Notes: generated from the sequence alone by a model not told the origin. 64,000 nt of DNA from Luteimonas sp. S4-F44 (GCF_022637415.1 NZ_CP093340.1:1302001-1366000); one strand, 5' to 3'; positions 18,637-27,968 are shown, numbered from the stretch's first letter. A program made the numbers and translations.

Positions 18637-20697
18637 TCAGCGCACCGGCATGCCCGGTTGCGCACCGTCATCAGCCGCCAGCAGTGCGAGCGCACCGCCG
18701 TCGAATCCGGCCGACAGGATCATGCCTTCGCTCAGGCCGAAACGCATCTTGCGCGGCGCGAGATTGGCAATGAACACCACGTTGCGGCCGACCAGTGCTT
18801 CTGGCTCGCTGTAGCTGGCACGGATGCCGGAGAAGATCTGGCGCTTGCCCAGTTCGCCGGCGTCGAGCTCGAAGCGAAGCAGCTTGTCCGAACCCTCGAC
18901 GGCCTCGCAGACCAGGACCTTGCCGATCCGCAGGTCGAGCTTGGCGAAATCGTCGATGCCGATATAGGCGGCGTCGGCGGCCGCGGGCGCGGAGGTTGCG
19001 GCCGCCTTCGCCTCGGTCGTCTTCGGGGCGACTGGGGCAGGGGCGGCGAGCGTGTCCTTGGAGGCTTCGGTCATGGCGGTGAGCAGCGTCGGGTCGATAC
19101 GGGTGAACAGCGGCACATAGGCCTGGATCGTCCGGCCGGTCAGCGGCTGGTCGAGATCCTGCCAGTGGGCGACGGGCGCGGCGAGGAACGCCGCGGCCTG
19201 CGTACTGGTGCGCGGCAGGATCGGCTGCAGCGCGCCGGCGAGGATGCGGAACAGGTTCAGACCCTGGGTGCAGACGGCCTGCAGTTCGGCGTCGGCGCCC
19301 GCCTGCTTGGCGATCACCCAGGGCTTGCGATCGTCGATGTAGCGGTTGGCCTCATCGGCGAGCGCCATGATCTGGCGGATCGCACTGGCCGGGTCGTTGC
19401 GCGCATAGGCCTCGCGCACGCCCGACAGCGCCGCGACGAAACGCGCGTACTGCGCCGGATCGGGCAGTGCGTCGGCCAGCCGCGCGTCGAAGCGCTTGTG
19501 GATGAAGCCGGCGCAGCGGCTGGCCAGGTTGACGAACTTGCCGACCAGGTCGGCGTTGACGCGTGCGACGAAGTCCTCGAGGTTGAGATCGAGGTCGTCG
19601 ACGCCGCCCGAGGATTTCGCCGCGAAGTAGTAGCGCAGCGCTTCGGGGTCCAGACCCTGGTCGAGATAGGTGCGGGCCATGACGAATGTGCCGCGCGATT
19701 TGGACATCTTCGCGCCATCGACCATCAAATAGCCGTTGACGTGCAGCCGCGTCGGCACGCGCAGGCCGGCACCGTGCAACATCGCCGGCCAGAACAGGCC
19801 GTGGAAGTTCACGATGTCCTTGCCGATGAAATGGTGCAGCTCGACACCGCCGTCGGGCGACAGCCAGGCGTCGAAATCGATGTTCTCGCGCGCGCACAGC
19901 GTCTTGAAGCTGCTCAGATAGCCGATCGGCGCATCGAGCCAGACATAGAAGAACTTGCCCGGGTGGCCCGGGATCTCGAAGCCGAAGTAGGGCGCGTCGC
20001 GCGAGATGTCCCAGGCGCGCAGGCCGCCCTCGCCATCGAGCCATTCGGCGAGCTTGGCCTTGACGCCGGGCACTGCGACGTCGCCCGCGAGCCAGTCGCG
20101 CAGGAAGGCCTCGAAGTGCCCGAGCTCGAAGAAGAAGTGCTCCGACTCGCGGATCTCGGGGGTTGCCCCGCTGACCACCGACCTTGGGTCGATCAGATCG
20201 CTGGGCGCATAGGTCGCGCCGCAGTGCTCGCAGTTGTCGCCGTACTGGTCGGGCGTGCCGCACTTCGGGCAGATGCCTTTGACGTAGCGGTCGGGCAGGA
20301 ACATGCCGCGCACGGGATCGTAGAGCTGCGCGACGGCGCGACGCGCGATATGGTCGCCGCGTTCCAGACGCGCGTAGATCGTCTCCACCATGGCGCGGTT
20401 GGCCGCCGAGTGGGTGGAGTCGTAATGGTCGAATGCGACGCCGAACGCGGCGAAGTCGCGCACATGCCCGGCATGGATCTCGGCGATGAACGCCTCGGCC
20501 GTCGTGCCGGCCTTCTCGGCCGCCAACATGATCGGCGTGCCGTGGGTGTCGTCGGCGCAGACGAAGTGCGCGATGTCGCCCGCCATGCGCTGGGCCCGGA
20601 CCCAAATGTCGGCCTGGATGTACCCGACCAGGTGGCCCAGGTGCAGCGGGCCGTTGGCGTAGGGCAGGGCGGCGGTGACGAGCAGCTTGCGCGACAT
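18637..20697 (-). CDS. metG: Methionyl-tRNA synthetase
   Basis: The 686-residue class I synthetase charges tRNA-Met. The HIGH-like motif is PYANGPLHLGHL near residues 13-24. The zinc knuckle has two CxxC pairs (CPKC and CEHC, around residues 145-162). The KMSKS motif is in DGAKMSKSRG. The C-terminal 110 residues form a dimerising tRNA-binding domain (IGIDDFAKLDLRIGKV), joined by an Ala-rich linker. Length fits the E. coli type (677). It is convergent with the UbiB-like gene and starts 115 nt from the end of the TonB receptor. Confidence 0.97.
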   Translation of the reverse strand: MSRKLLVTAALPYANGPLHLGHLVGYIQADIWVRAQRMAGDIAHFVCADDTHGTPIMLAAEKAGTTAEAFIAEIHAGHVRDFAAFGVAFDHYDSTHSAANRAMVETIYARLERGDHIARRAVAQLYDPVRGMFLPDRYVKGICPKCGTPDQYGDNCEHCGATYAPSDLIDPRSVVSGATPEIRESEHFFFELGHFEAFLRDWLAGDVAVPGVKAKLAEWLDGEGGLRAWDISRDAPYFGFEIPGHPGKFFYVWLDAPIGYLSSFKTLCARENIDFDAWLSPDGGVELHHFIGKDIVNFHGLFWPAMLHGAGLRVPTRLHVNGYLMVDGAKMSKSRGTFVMARTYLDQGLDPEALRYYFAAKSSGGVDDLDLNLEDFVARVNADLVGKFVNLASRCAGFIHKRFDARLADALPDPAQYARFVAALSGVREAYARNDPASAIRQIMALADEANRYIDDRKPWVIAKQAGADAELQAVCTQGLNLFRILAGALQPILPRTSTQAAAFLAAPVAHWQDLDQPLTGRTIQAYVPLFTRIDPTLLTAMTEASKDTLAAPAPVAPKTTEAKAAATSAPAAADAAYIGIDDFAKLDLRIGKVLVCEAVEGSDKLLRFELDAGELGKRQIFSGIRASYSEPEALVGRNVVFIANLAPRKMRFGLSEGMILSAGFDGGALALLAADDGAQPGMPVR

Positions 20698-20761
20698 GGC
20701 GATGGCGACGGCAGGAACGGGGCCGGATTATCGCACGCCGCTCCGGCGCCCGGTCTTCGGC

Positions 20762-20790
20762 AAAAAAAGAGCCCGGCCTAAGCCGGGCTC
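20762..20790 (-). terminator. Rho-independent terminator of the TonB-receptor gene
   Basis: Read on the minus strand, a perfect 9-bp stem (20782-20790 with 20769-20777) and a 4-nt loop are followed by seven T residues (20768-20762). It begins 22 nt past the stop of the receptor gene and separates it from metG. Confidence 0.92.
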
Positions 20791-20811
20791 CTTCATGACG
20801 CAATAAGCTGA

Positions 20812-23800
20812 TTAGAACTTGTAGGTCGCACCGAGGTACACGAACCGGCCGACGCTGTCGTAGAACGCGTGGCTGGCTTCAGCACCGAAGTAGTTCGCCG
20901 GCGGGTCCTTGTCGAACAGGTTGTCCGCGCCGATGTACACCTTGATGCCCGAGTCCGGGAACGTATAGCCGACCTGGGCGTTGTGATAGGTGTACGAACC
21001 ATTGCGGATCGGGCTGGTTTGGCCCGGGTTGCTCTGGTAGGACGCCGGCTCGACACGCAGGTTGTGGTGCATATAGCGAGCCGTCCACGAGACGTCCCAG
21101 TCGCCGCGCTGGTAGGCGGCTTCCAGGTTGCCGCGGAAGCGCGGGTCGGAGACCGCGGTCACCCACTCCTTGTACTCGTTCGGGAAGTCCTGGAACTCCC
21201 ACTCGCGAGACTGGATCAAGCGGGTACCGACCATGCGCGTGACCATGTTGCCGCCCATGAACTCGAAGCGGTAATCGACTTCGAAATCAACGCCGACACG
21301 GCGGGACTTGGCCAGGTTTTCGTTCAACGCGCGCCAGCTGTAGATACTGTACGGATAGAAAAAACGGCCTTGATCGTTGGTATAACCGTCCGGACCGGCG
21401 CGCAGGATCTGGTCGCAGAAGAGGTTGTCGGTCACTCCGCCAGGGGAGTCCACGCAACGGGTTGCATTGGTCTGCGCCGACACCGCACCGATGGCGTCGT
21501 CGAGCGTAACGCGCCAGTAGTCGACCGAAATACCCAGTCCCTTGACGAATTCGGGTTGCCAGACGGCACCGAACGAGACCGTTTCCGCGGACTCTGGACG
21601 AAGATCCGGATTGCCGCCGCTCACGCCAGGGCGGTTTCCGGTGGTGCTGTCCTGCCAGTTGACCGGGATGCCCAAGGCGGTGCAGTTGGCCTGGCGCAGC
21701 GCCTGGTCTGCAGCAGTGCCCGGACGATTCGGGTTCGTCCCCGAGTAGTTGCAAGGATCGTTGATCGTCGCAAAGTTCTGCGACTGCGGATTGAACAGTT
21801 CGCCGATACCCGGCGCACGTACGGCCTTGGCGGTCGTGCCGCGCAGACGCAGCGACGGGAACATTTGCCAGTCCAGACCGATGTTCCAGGTCTTGGTCGA
21901 GCCGATGGTGTCGTAATGCGAGTAACGGCCGGCCAGATCGAGCGACAGACGCTCCACGCCCGGCAGATCGGCCAACAACGGGATCGTCGTTTCGAGGAAC
22001 GCTTCGCTTACCTTGTACTCACCGCCGCGGCTGGCGATTGCGTTCAGGAAGGTCAGGCCCTGCGCGGCCAGCGGATCGGTGTTCTCCTGGCTGCGCTCCT
22101 GCCGATGCTCGACGCCCGCGGCGAAGCCGACGTCACCGGCCGGCATCGAGAACAGCGCGTTGTTGGCGACCGAGGCACTGTAGACCGTCTGTTTGAGTTT
22201 GGAGCGGTTGAGCGAGTCGACATTGAACCAGGCTGCCGCGGCGGGATTGGCCGCGACCGCGCCGTTGCCGAAGACCGAGAACGGGACGCAACCGGCCACG
22301 AGATCGGCGCGGTACTTCTGGAGGGTGTGGATGTTGAACGCGTTCGGATCGACCGTGCTGCGGCAAGCGAGGTTGCCATTGGCATCCAGAACCGTATCCA
22401 GGCCCGCATGCCAACGCTCGTTGATGCGGTTGTTGAGGTTCAGGCGGGAGATCGACGACTCGCCATAGTTGAACGAGGTCTCGTAGGTCCAGTTCTCGCC
22501 CAAGAAGCCTTCCAGGCCGATCACGATGCGCTTGGTATCGCGTTCGATCTGTTCGCCACGACGACCTGCATCGACGTTCATGCGGCCGATCTCGAAGTAC
22601 TCGGCCGGTGCGCCGTCGAGCGTCGTGGTCCGCAGCAGGCCGGGGTTGGCAGCCATCAGCGCGCGGAGCTCGGGCGTGATGTAGGCATTGTCGGTGCGGA
22701 TGCGCAACTGCGAGTCGAACGCCGACTGGCCGTAGAAGTGCGCTTCGGTCTTGCTGTACTTCGCCTCGGCGAACACGCGATGGTTGTCGTTGATGTCGAA
22801 ACCGAAGATCGCGTTGACGCTGGTGCGGTCGAACTCCGGCTCGAGGTCAGCTAGCGAGTTGAGGTCGGTGAAGTCGCAATCGACGCACGACGTGCCGGCC
22901 GCGTTGTACCAGCCGTCGTAGCGGTTGCGCGAGATGCTGCCGTCGGGATTGAAGTGATAGCGCTGCGTGGGATTGAACGGGTTGCTTCTGGGATCAATCA
23001 CGCCGCCGGTGTATAACGAGCCACCGAAGGAAATCGAGTGGTTGCCACCCGGACCGGCGAGGATGTTCTGCGGATTTGACTCGCTGGACGGCTTGGAGGG
23101 ATCGTAGTTCGGGTTGGGGGTAGTGACCAGGTAGCGACGGCCGATCTCACGACTGGTGCGGCTGAAGCGGTCCTGCTCGCTGCGCTCAACCGAGAAGGCG
23201 ACATTGCCGCGGCCGTCGGAGAAGTTGCTGCCGGCCGAGAAGCTGAGGAACTGCCGGCCGAAGCCGCCCTCGCTGGCCGCGCCCTTCTGGCCGCGCAGCT
23301 CGAAGCCCTCAAAGGACTTCTTGGTAATGAAGTTCACGACACCCGCAACCGCGTCGGCACCGTAGACGGCCGAGGCGCCACCGGTGATGACCTCGACGCG
23401 CTCGATCCATTCGACCGGGATGGTGTTGGTGTCGACCGCGGTCGAGCCCGGGGTCGCGCCGACATGGCGGCGGCCGTTGACCAGGACCAGCGTGCGCGAG
23501 GTGCCCATGCCGCGCAGGTCGAGCAGGCCGACGCCGGCGGTACCGATGAAGCGGGTCGAGTTGCCCAGCGTGTAGGTTGCGCTCAGCGCCGGCAGCTTGG
23601 TCATCAGGTCGCCGATCGTGATCGCACCGGTGGCGCGGATCTCTTCGGCAGTGATCGCTGTGACCGGCGAGGGGGTCACGAAGCCCGCACGCGCGATGCG
23701 CGAGCCAGTGACGTTCACCCGATCCAGGGTCTGGGTGTCCGTGTTGGGCGCCGCATCCTGGGCATGGGCAGCTGCCGTGGCCAGCAGCGACAACGCAATG

Positions 23801-23835
23801 GCCGCACACAGCGGTGCGGTCTTGTTAGAAATCAT
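20812..23835 (-). CDS. TonB-dependent outer-membrane receptor (large, about 1007 aa)
   Basis: The protein has a signal peptide ending AAAHAQ, a TonB-box-like TLDRVNVTGSRI, and a plug domain with TGAITIGDLMTKLPAL and LRGMGTSRTLVLVNGRRHVG. The barrel has the late motifs LRLRGTTAKAVRAPGIGELF and NPDLRPESAETVSFG, and ends FVYLGATYKF. It resembles the large receptors of Xanthomonadaceae thought to import saccharides, peptides or siderophores; the ligand is unknown. The start at 23835 is preferred over 23841 because the AAGGGG ribosome site lies 10 nt from the former and only 4 nt from the latter. The leader has several inverted repeats and an intrinsic terminator, so attenuation is likely. Confidence 0.9.
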   Translation of the reverse strand: MISNKTAPLCAAIALSLLATAAAHAQDAAPNTDTQTLDRVNVTGSRIARAGFVTPSPVTAITAEEIRATGAITIGDLMTKLPALSATYTLGNSTRFIGTAGVGLLDLRGMGTSRTLVLVNGRRHVGATPGSTAVDTNTIPVEWIERVEVITGGASAVYGADAVAGVVNFITKKSFEGFELRGQKGAASEGGFGRQFLSFSAGSNFSDGRGNVAFSVERSEQDRFSRTSREIGRRYLVTTPNPNYDPSKPSSESNPQNILAGPGGNHSISFGGSLYTGGVIDPRSNPFNPTQRYHFNPDGSISRNRYDGWYNAAGTSCVDCDFTDLNSLADLEPEFDRTSVNAIFGFDINDNHRVFAEAKYSKTEAHFYGQSAFDSQLRIRTDNAYITPELRALMAANPGLLRTTTLDGAPAEYFEIGRMNVDAGRRGEQIERDTKRIVIGLEGFLGENWTYETSFNYGESSISRLNLNNRINERWHAGLDTVLDANGNLACRSTVDPNAFNIHTLQKYRADLVAGCVPFSVFGNGAVAANPAAAAWFNVDSLNRSKLKQTVYSASVANNALFSMPAGDVGFAAGVEHRQERSQENTDPLAAQGLTFLNAIASRGGEYKVSEAFLETTIPLLADLPGVERLSLDLAGRYSHYDTIGSTKTWNIGLDWQMFPSLRLRGTTAKAVRAPGIGELFNPQSQNFATINDPCNYSGTNPNRPGTAADQALRQANCTALGIPVNWQDSTTGNRPGVSGGNPDLRPESAETVSFGAVWQPEFVKGLGISVDYWRVTLDDAIGAVSAQTNATRCVDSPGGVTDNLFCDQILRAGPDGYTNDQGRFFYPYSIYSWRALNENLAKSRRVGVDFEVDYRFEFMGGNMVTRMVGTRLIQSREWEFQDFPNEYKEWVTAVSDPRFRGNLEAAYQRGDWDVSWTARYMHHNLRVEPASYQSNPGQTSPIRNGSYTYHNAQVGYTFPDSGIKVYIGADNLFDKDPPANYFGAEASHAFYDSVGRFVYLGATYKF

Positions 23836-23854
23836 CAACATACATCCCCTTGGT

Positions 23855-23889
23855 AAAAAAAAGCCCGCCAGAGGTCGACCTTGGAGGGC
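23855..23889 (-). terminator. Leader terminator hairpin (possible attenuator) before the TonB receptor
   Basis: On the minus strand an 8-bp stem with one mismatch (23889-23882 with 23870-23863) encloses an inner self-complementary segment (23881-23872). Eight T residues follow (23862-23855). The ribosome site starts only a few bases later, so the element lies in the 5' leader of the receptor and not behind any gene. Confidence 0.75.
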
Positions 23890-23897
23890 GCTCGAAA

Positions 23898-23938
23898 TTA
23901 ACTCCGAGTTAACCTATTTTCCATAGGTTCGTAACGAA
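23898..23938 (-). promoter_or_regulatory. Three consecutive inverted repeats upstream of the TonB receptor
   Basis: Three perfect inverted repeats follow one another: 23898-23912 (7-1-7), 23911-23929 (7-5-7) and 23928-23938 (5-1-5). Neighbouring arms overlap by two bases, so adjacent hairpins compete if transcribed. They could be operators around the promoter or part of a switching leader RNA feeding the terminator at 23855-23889. A minus-strand TTGATT at about 23950-23945 could be the -35 box, but no good -10 was found. Confidence 0.5.
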
Positions 23939-24134
23939 ATCAAGATTTGTGGCCTCGTTCAACGACCGCGCTTGTCGTGATCCGGAATAGGGGATGACAC
24001 TGACTGCGCTGACTGCGGACAGCGACTTCTTGCTGAATACGCCATGCATACGTATGCGCTTTCCCCCGATGCGCGAGCGATCAGGGGGCGGGAAGACATA
24101 GGACCCAAGCCTCTCGGCGGGATCCGAGGACGGC

Positions 24135-24578
24135 TTACTCTCGCTGCCAGACCTGTTCGCGGCAGATGAAGGCGATACAGCCCGACACCCCCAGCCGGTT
24201 GGCATCGATCAACTTGGCCTTCGATCGGTAGGTCTTGCCATTGGCGGGGTCGAGGATCGTGCCGCCGGACCATTCATTGCCGTCCGGCTTCAGGTCCCAG
24301 AGGATCGTCATACCGGCGATCGGCTGGTTGCGGCGTTCGCCACTGCACTTATCGCAGGTCGGGTTCGGCCCGCGATCGGAATGCAGCACCTCCAGGACCT
24401 TGCCACTCAGCGTGCCGTTCGCGGCCTGGCTGATCTCGACGATCGACTTCACCCGGCCGGTCTCGTCGTCGATGGTCTTCCAGCGGCCGGCCGGCGATTG
24501 TGCCGATGCCGAGAACGATGCGACGACGAGCGGCAGTGCCGCGAGTGCGAGCAGTGCGACCTTCTTGTTCATCTTCAT
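24135..24578 (-). CDS. DUF2147-family secreted protein
   Basis: The 147-residue protein has a Sec signal peptide (to about residue 27, ending SFSASA) and the DUF2147 fold signatures: PAGRWKTIDDETGRVKSIVEI at the N-terminus, GMTILWDLKPDG in the middle, and a closing LGVSGCIAFICREQVW. A CxxC pair (CDKC) and the two late cysteines could form disulfides. The family is exported and of unknown function. A purine-rich ribosome site (GGAGGGAG) precedes the start, and a TATAAC box (24631-24626, minus) fits a promoter. An in-frame ATG at 24572 is an alternative start. Confidence 0.85.
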   Translation of the reverse strand: MKMNKKVALLALAALPLVVASFSASAQSPAGRWKTIDDETGRVKSIVEISQAANGTLSGKVLEVLHSDRGPNPTCDKCSGERRNQPIAGMTILWDLKPDGNEWSGGTILDPANGKTYRSKAKLIDANRLGVSGCIAFICREQVWQRE

Positions 24579-24765
24579 TGCGCTCCCTCCCTCGGTGTCG
24601 GCGCGATGCCGACGCAGTTGGCGACGTTATAGCCGATCTGCTGGCCGCGCGCGTGTCGTCGTCGTGCGTGCGCGGCGGTCGAGCCGCAGATGCGACATCC
24701 TGACCATCGGGCAGCGTCGCGCGGCATGGGACAATGACGGCCCCAGCTCGAGCATTCGTCAGCCC

Positions 24766-25620
24766 ATGCAACTCCCAAAGGCAGCACGCGCCGTCCAGGG
24801 CGCCCTCCACCCGCACCCGCGGATCCGCAACATCATCGCCGTCGGCTCGGGCAAGGGGGGGGTCGGCAAATCGACGACGGCGGTGAACCTCGCGCTCGCG
24901 CTGGCAGCCGACGGCGCCCGGGTCGGGGTGCTGGATGCGGACGTCTACGGGCCGAGCATCCCGACGATGCTGGGCCTGTCGGGCAAGCCGGATAGTCCCG
25001 ACGGCAAGTCGATCCTGCCGCTGCAGGCGCACGGCATAGAGGCGATGTCGATCGGCCTGCTGGTCGACCAGGACACACCAATGATCTGGCGTGGGCCGAT
25101 GGCGACGTCGGCCTTGCAGCAATTGCTCAACGACACGCGCTGGGGCGGCGAGGAAGGCCTGGACTACCTGCTGGTCGATCTGCCGCCGGGCACTGGCGAC
25201 ATCCAGCTCACCCTGGCGCAGAAGATCCCGGTTGCCGGGGCGGTGATCGTGACCACGCCGCAGGAAGTCGCGACGCTCGATGCCCGCAAGGCGCTGAAGA
25301 TGTTCGAAAAGGTCGAGGTCGCCGTGCTCGGGCTGGTCGAGAACATGGCCCAGCACGTGTGCTCCAATTGCGGGCACGTCGAGCACCTGTTCGGGTCGGG
25401 CGGTGGCGAGCGCATGGCCGAACGCTACGGCGTGCCGCTGCTCGGGTCGCTGCCGCTGGAGATCGGGATCCGTGAGCAGGGTGATGCCGGCGCGCCGATC
25501 GTCGCCTCCGCGCCGGATTCGGCGGCAGCCGCGGCCTATCGGGCGGTCGCGCGCGCCATGGTCGCCGAACTCGAGAAGCGTCCGCGCGCCCCGATGTCGA
25601 TCTCCGCGTCGCTGGTGTGA
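24766..25620 (+). CDS. apbC: Mrp/ApbC-family iron-sulfur carrier ATPase
   Basis: The 284-residue P-loop ATPase would deliver Fe-S clusters to target proteins. The deviant Walker A GSGKGGVGKST lies near residues 27-37, with the partner lysine typical of MinD/Mrp proteins. DADVYGPSIPTMLG and LPPGTGD follow. The CxxC that holds a bridging cluster is Cys199/Cys202. The protein lacks the N-terminal DUF59 domain of longer Mrp proteins, which explains its length. Start 24766 (MQLPKAARAV) is chosen because the upstream open frame overlaps the divergent DUF2147 gene. It is followed after 75 nt by dcd, a pairing known in related genomes. Confidence 0.92.
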   Translation: MQLPKAARAVQGALHPHPRIRNIIAVGSGKGGVGKSTTAVNLALALAADGARVGVLDADVYGPSIPTMLGLSGKPDSPDGKSILPLQAHGIEAMSIGLLVDQDTPMIWRGPMATSALQQLLNDTRWGGEEGLDYLLVDLPPGTGDIQLTLAQKIPVAGAVIVTTPQEVATLDARKALKMFEKVEVAVLGLVENMAQHVCSNCGHVEHLFGSGGGERMAERYGVPLLGSLPLEIGIREQGDAGAPIVASAPDSAAAAAYRAVARAMVAELEKRPRAPMSISASLV

Positions 25621-25653
25621 TCGCGGCGGGGTGCGGCCGGCCGGTGCCGGCCC

Positions 25654-25659
25654 TACAAT
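25654..25659 (+). promoter_or_regulatory. Possible -10 box of dcd
   Basis: TACAAT lies 36 nt upstream of the dcd ATG, just behind a GC-rich inverted repeat. No convincing -35 box is visible at the expected distance. Confidence 0.35.
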
Positions 25660-25695
25660 GCGTATTCACTGCCGCATCCGTCCCGGGAACACCGT

Positions 25696-26271
<576 letters not shown>

Positions 26272-26304
26272 TCGGCCCGTCGCTTTGTTTTCATTGACGC
26301 GCGG

Positions 26305-26733
26305 TCAGCCGGGCAACACGGCCTGCAGGCGGGTGATGCGCTCGACCAGCAGGTCGGGCGAGTAGGGGCGGGCTGCGACGCGGCCCCAGACCGGGGCGGG
26401 CCATGCGGGATCGCCTTGGTCGCGACCGATCACATGCACGTGCAGCTGCGGCACCTGGTTGCCCAGCGCCGCGATATTGAGCTTGAACGGCCGGAACGCA
26501 TCGCGGATCGCGCGCGCTGCGATGTCGATCTCCTCGGTCAGCAGGCTGCGCTGTTCGCGGCTCAGGTCGATCAATTCGCGGGCGTCGGGCAGGCGCGGGA
26601 CCAGGATCAGCCACGGATAGTTGGCATCGTCCATCAACCGCATCTCGCTCAGGGCAAGGGTGGCGACGGGGTGGGTGTCGTCGGCCAACTGCGGGTGCAG
26701 GACGTAGCGGGGAGGGGCGGCGGTGTGCGGCAT
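26305..26733 (-). CDS. HIT-family protein (variant triad Gln-x-His-x-His)
   Basis: The 142-residue protein has the HIT fold with ALSEMRLMDDANYPWLILVPR at the front and the active-site string VPQLHVHVIGRDQGDPAWPAPVWG at the back. The usual His-x-His-x-His becomes Gln-x-His-x-His. The nucleophilic middle histidine of nucleotidyl-transfer chemistry therefore needs care in alignment. A gammaproteobacterial subgroup with QLHVHVI is known to me, so this is probably a normal family variant. Start 26733 (MPHTAAPP) is preferred over an ATG 11 codons upstream. The gene begins 14 nt after the end of the hydrolase on the same strand, so the two are probably co-transcribed. Confidence 0.85.
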   Translation of the reverse strand: MPHTAAPPRYVLHPQLADDTHPVATLALSEMRLMDDANYPWLILVPRLPDARELIDLSREQRSLLTEEIDIAARAIRDAFRPFKLNIAALGNQVPQLHVHVIGRDQGDPAWPAPVWGRVAARPYSPDLLVERITRLQAVLPG

Positions 26734-26746
26734 GGTCGACGTCCGG

Positions 26747-27421
26747 TCAGCGCAGCGCCGCGGCAAAGAACTTCATCGTCTGCCGGCGGGCTTCGGCGGC
26801 GCTTTCGGGGTGGTAGTGGGTCGGGTCGACGTCGCGGTTGAAGGCGTGACCGCCCGGATGAACATGGATCTCGGCGTCCGGCTGCCGTGCGCGGTGGGCG
26901 GCGATGTCGGCTTCGGAAATGCTGGCGTCGTCGGCGCCGAAGTGGAACAGCATCGGTGCCTGCAGCGGTTCGTCGAGAAACGGCACAGTGCGCGCGCCGT
27001 AGTAGCTGACTGCCGGCAGGCCCAGCCGGGTGTTGGCGAGGAAGGCGAGGCTGCCGCCCCAGCAGAAGCCGACAACGCCGATCTGGCGATGGCCTTCGCC
27101 GCGCAACAGGTCGCGGGTGGCGCGGACGATGCCGACCGCGCGGTCGATGCCGAGTTCCGCGACGAGCGCGCGTCCGCGCTCGAAATCGGCGGCTTCATAA
27201 GTCAGCTCGACATGCCGCGCGACCGGGTCGAACAGCGCCGGCGCGATCGCGACATAGCCGGCGGCCGCATAGCCGTCGGCGACGCTGCGGATGTGGGCGT
27301 TGACGCCGAAGATCTCCTGCAGCACCACGATCGCGCCCTTGGCGGCGGCGCCATACGGCGGATCGGCCCGCCAGGCGTTGATCGGTCCCGACGCAGTGAC
27401 GACGACGATGTCCCGGCCCAT
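26747..27421 (-). CDS. Dienelactone hydrolase family protein (intact copy)
   Basis: The 224-residue alpha/beta hydrolase has the nucleophile Cys120 in GFCWGGS, Asp164 or Asp165 in FGADD and His192 in GGHAF, the Cys-Asp-His triad of dienelactone hydrolases. QEIFGVNAHIR near residue 35 is the oxyanion segment. Most genomic members act on unknown lactones or esters. Start 27421 (MGRDIVVV) is chosen; the longer frame runs into rimO promoter DNA. The first 64 codons and the upstream region recur at 29297-29488 with eight differences. Confidence 0.9.
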   Translation of the reverse strand: MGRDIVVVTASGPINAWRADPPYGAAAKGAIVVLQEIFGVNAHIRSVADGYAAAGYVAIAPALFDPVARHVELTYEAADFERGRALVAELGIDRAVGIVRATRDLLRGEGHRQIGVVGFCWGGSLAFLANTRLGLPAVSYYGARTVPFLDEPLQAPMLFHFGADDASISEADIAAHRARQPDAEIHVHPGGHAFNRDVDPTHYHPESAAEARRQTMKFFAAALR

Positions 27422-27642
27422 GGCGGCGTCCTGTTCAGGTGACGCCCCGAGTCTACCCCAGGCCGGTGGCCGCAGGACCGCCCCGGCCGCCGCCGCTATA
27501 CTGCGCGGCCCCTCGTGCCCGCACCCACGGACCGGCCCATGCCGGCCGGCGGCGCGCGTGGGCTCCTCCCTCCTGCACCCGCCACGGTTCCCATGTCCGC
27601 AGCCAGTCCCAAGGTCGGTTTCGTCAGTCTCGGTTGTCCGAA
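27230..27642. repeat. Direct repeat, left copy (hydrolase 5' end, intergenic region, rimO 5' end)
   Basis: This 413-bp segment matches 29297-29709 in the same orientation, with about nine mismatches counted by eye. Eight mismatches are in the hydrolase part and one in the rimO part; 27400-27633 is identical in both copies. It holds the intact hydrolase start and the beginning of rimO. Confidence 0.95.
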
Positions 27643-27664
27643 AGACATTGTTCGTAAACTTTGA
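27593..27664 (+). pseudogene. Truncated rimO 5' fragment
   Basis: The frame has the RimO N-terminus [17 protein letters not shown] (17 residues) and then six foreign codons before TGA. It is the broken copy at the left edge of the insert; the intact gene is at 29660. The rimO promoter box (TATACT, 27497-27502) is duplicated here, so a transcript may run from it into the insert. Confidence 0.85.
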
Positions 27665-27908
27665 GCGCGCGTTAGGCGGGGAAGCAATGTCAAGACGACC
27701 TGACCTCAAGCGACGACGCGGCCTGCGCCAAGGACCCTAAAGCACGGCTCGTACTGGTCTGGCAGCTCGCCCTTTCGGCTGGCCGCGCGGCGATTGCGCA
27801 CTAACGCGCCAGCAGCGGGTGGCATCGCCTGCGGCACCATTCGACTTGCGGTGCGCTGAGCAAGTCGCGGCCATACGGAAAACGAATGGAAGACTGATCT
27901 CTGCAACC
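27665..27908. other. Unassigned left end of the insert
   Basis: No supportable gene was found between the truncated rimO and the Fur box. A minus-strand frame of 81 codons (27706-27951) and a short plus-strand frame exist but have no start signals or recognisable motif. No inverted terminal repeats, transposase fragment or tRNA were seen. Confidence 0.5.
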
Positions 27909-27927
27909 GGTATTGATAATCAATATC
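27909..27927 (+). promoter_or_regulatory. Putative Fur box
   Basis: The 19-mer matches the classical Fur consensus GATAATGATAATCATTATC at 16 of 19 positions. Its core, 27911-27925, is a perfect 7-1-7 palindrome. It lies 41 nt upstream of the ATG of the 76-aa gene, and the internal GATAAT (27915-27920) could itself serve as a -10 box. Iron-Fur binding here would block expression when iron is plentiful. Binding is inferred from sequence only. Confidence 0.65.
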
Positions 27928-27968
27928 GTTTGGGCTAAGTTCATGGTGCATCCATTTGAGCGCCGAAG

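Noticed and set aside
26305..26733. The HIT protein's Gln-x-His-x-His as a sign of an inactive enzyme
   Set aside because: The replaced residue is the first of the triad; the nucleophile and its neighbour are kept, and the same variant is common in a gammaproteobacterial subgroup as far as I know.
27650..27800. Integron attC-like core strings (GTTAGGC near 27668 and CTAAC near 27802)
   Set aside because: The paired R and L box arrangement does not hold, the left string fails the RYYYAAC pattern, and no integrase is present. Chance matches are likely.
27706..27951. An 81-codon minus-strand frame at the left of the insert
   Set aside because: It has no ribosome site and no motif, and it runs through the Fur-box promoter region of the opposite operon.
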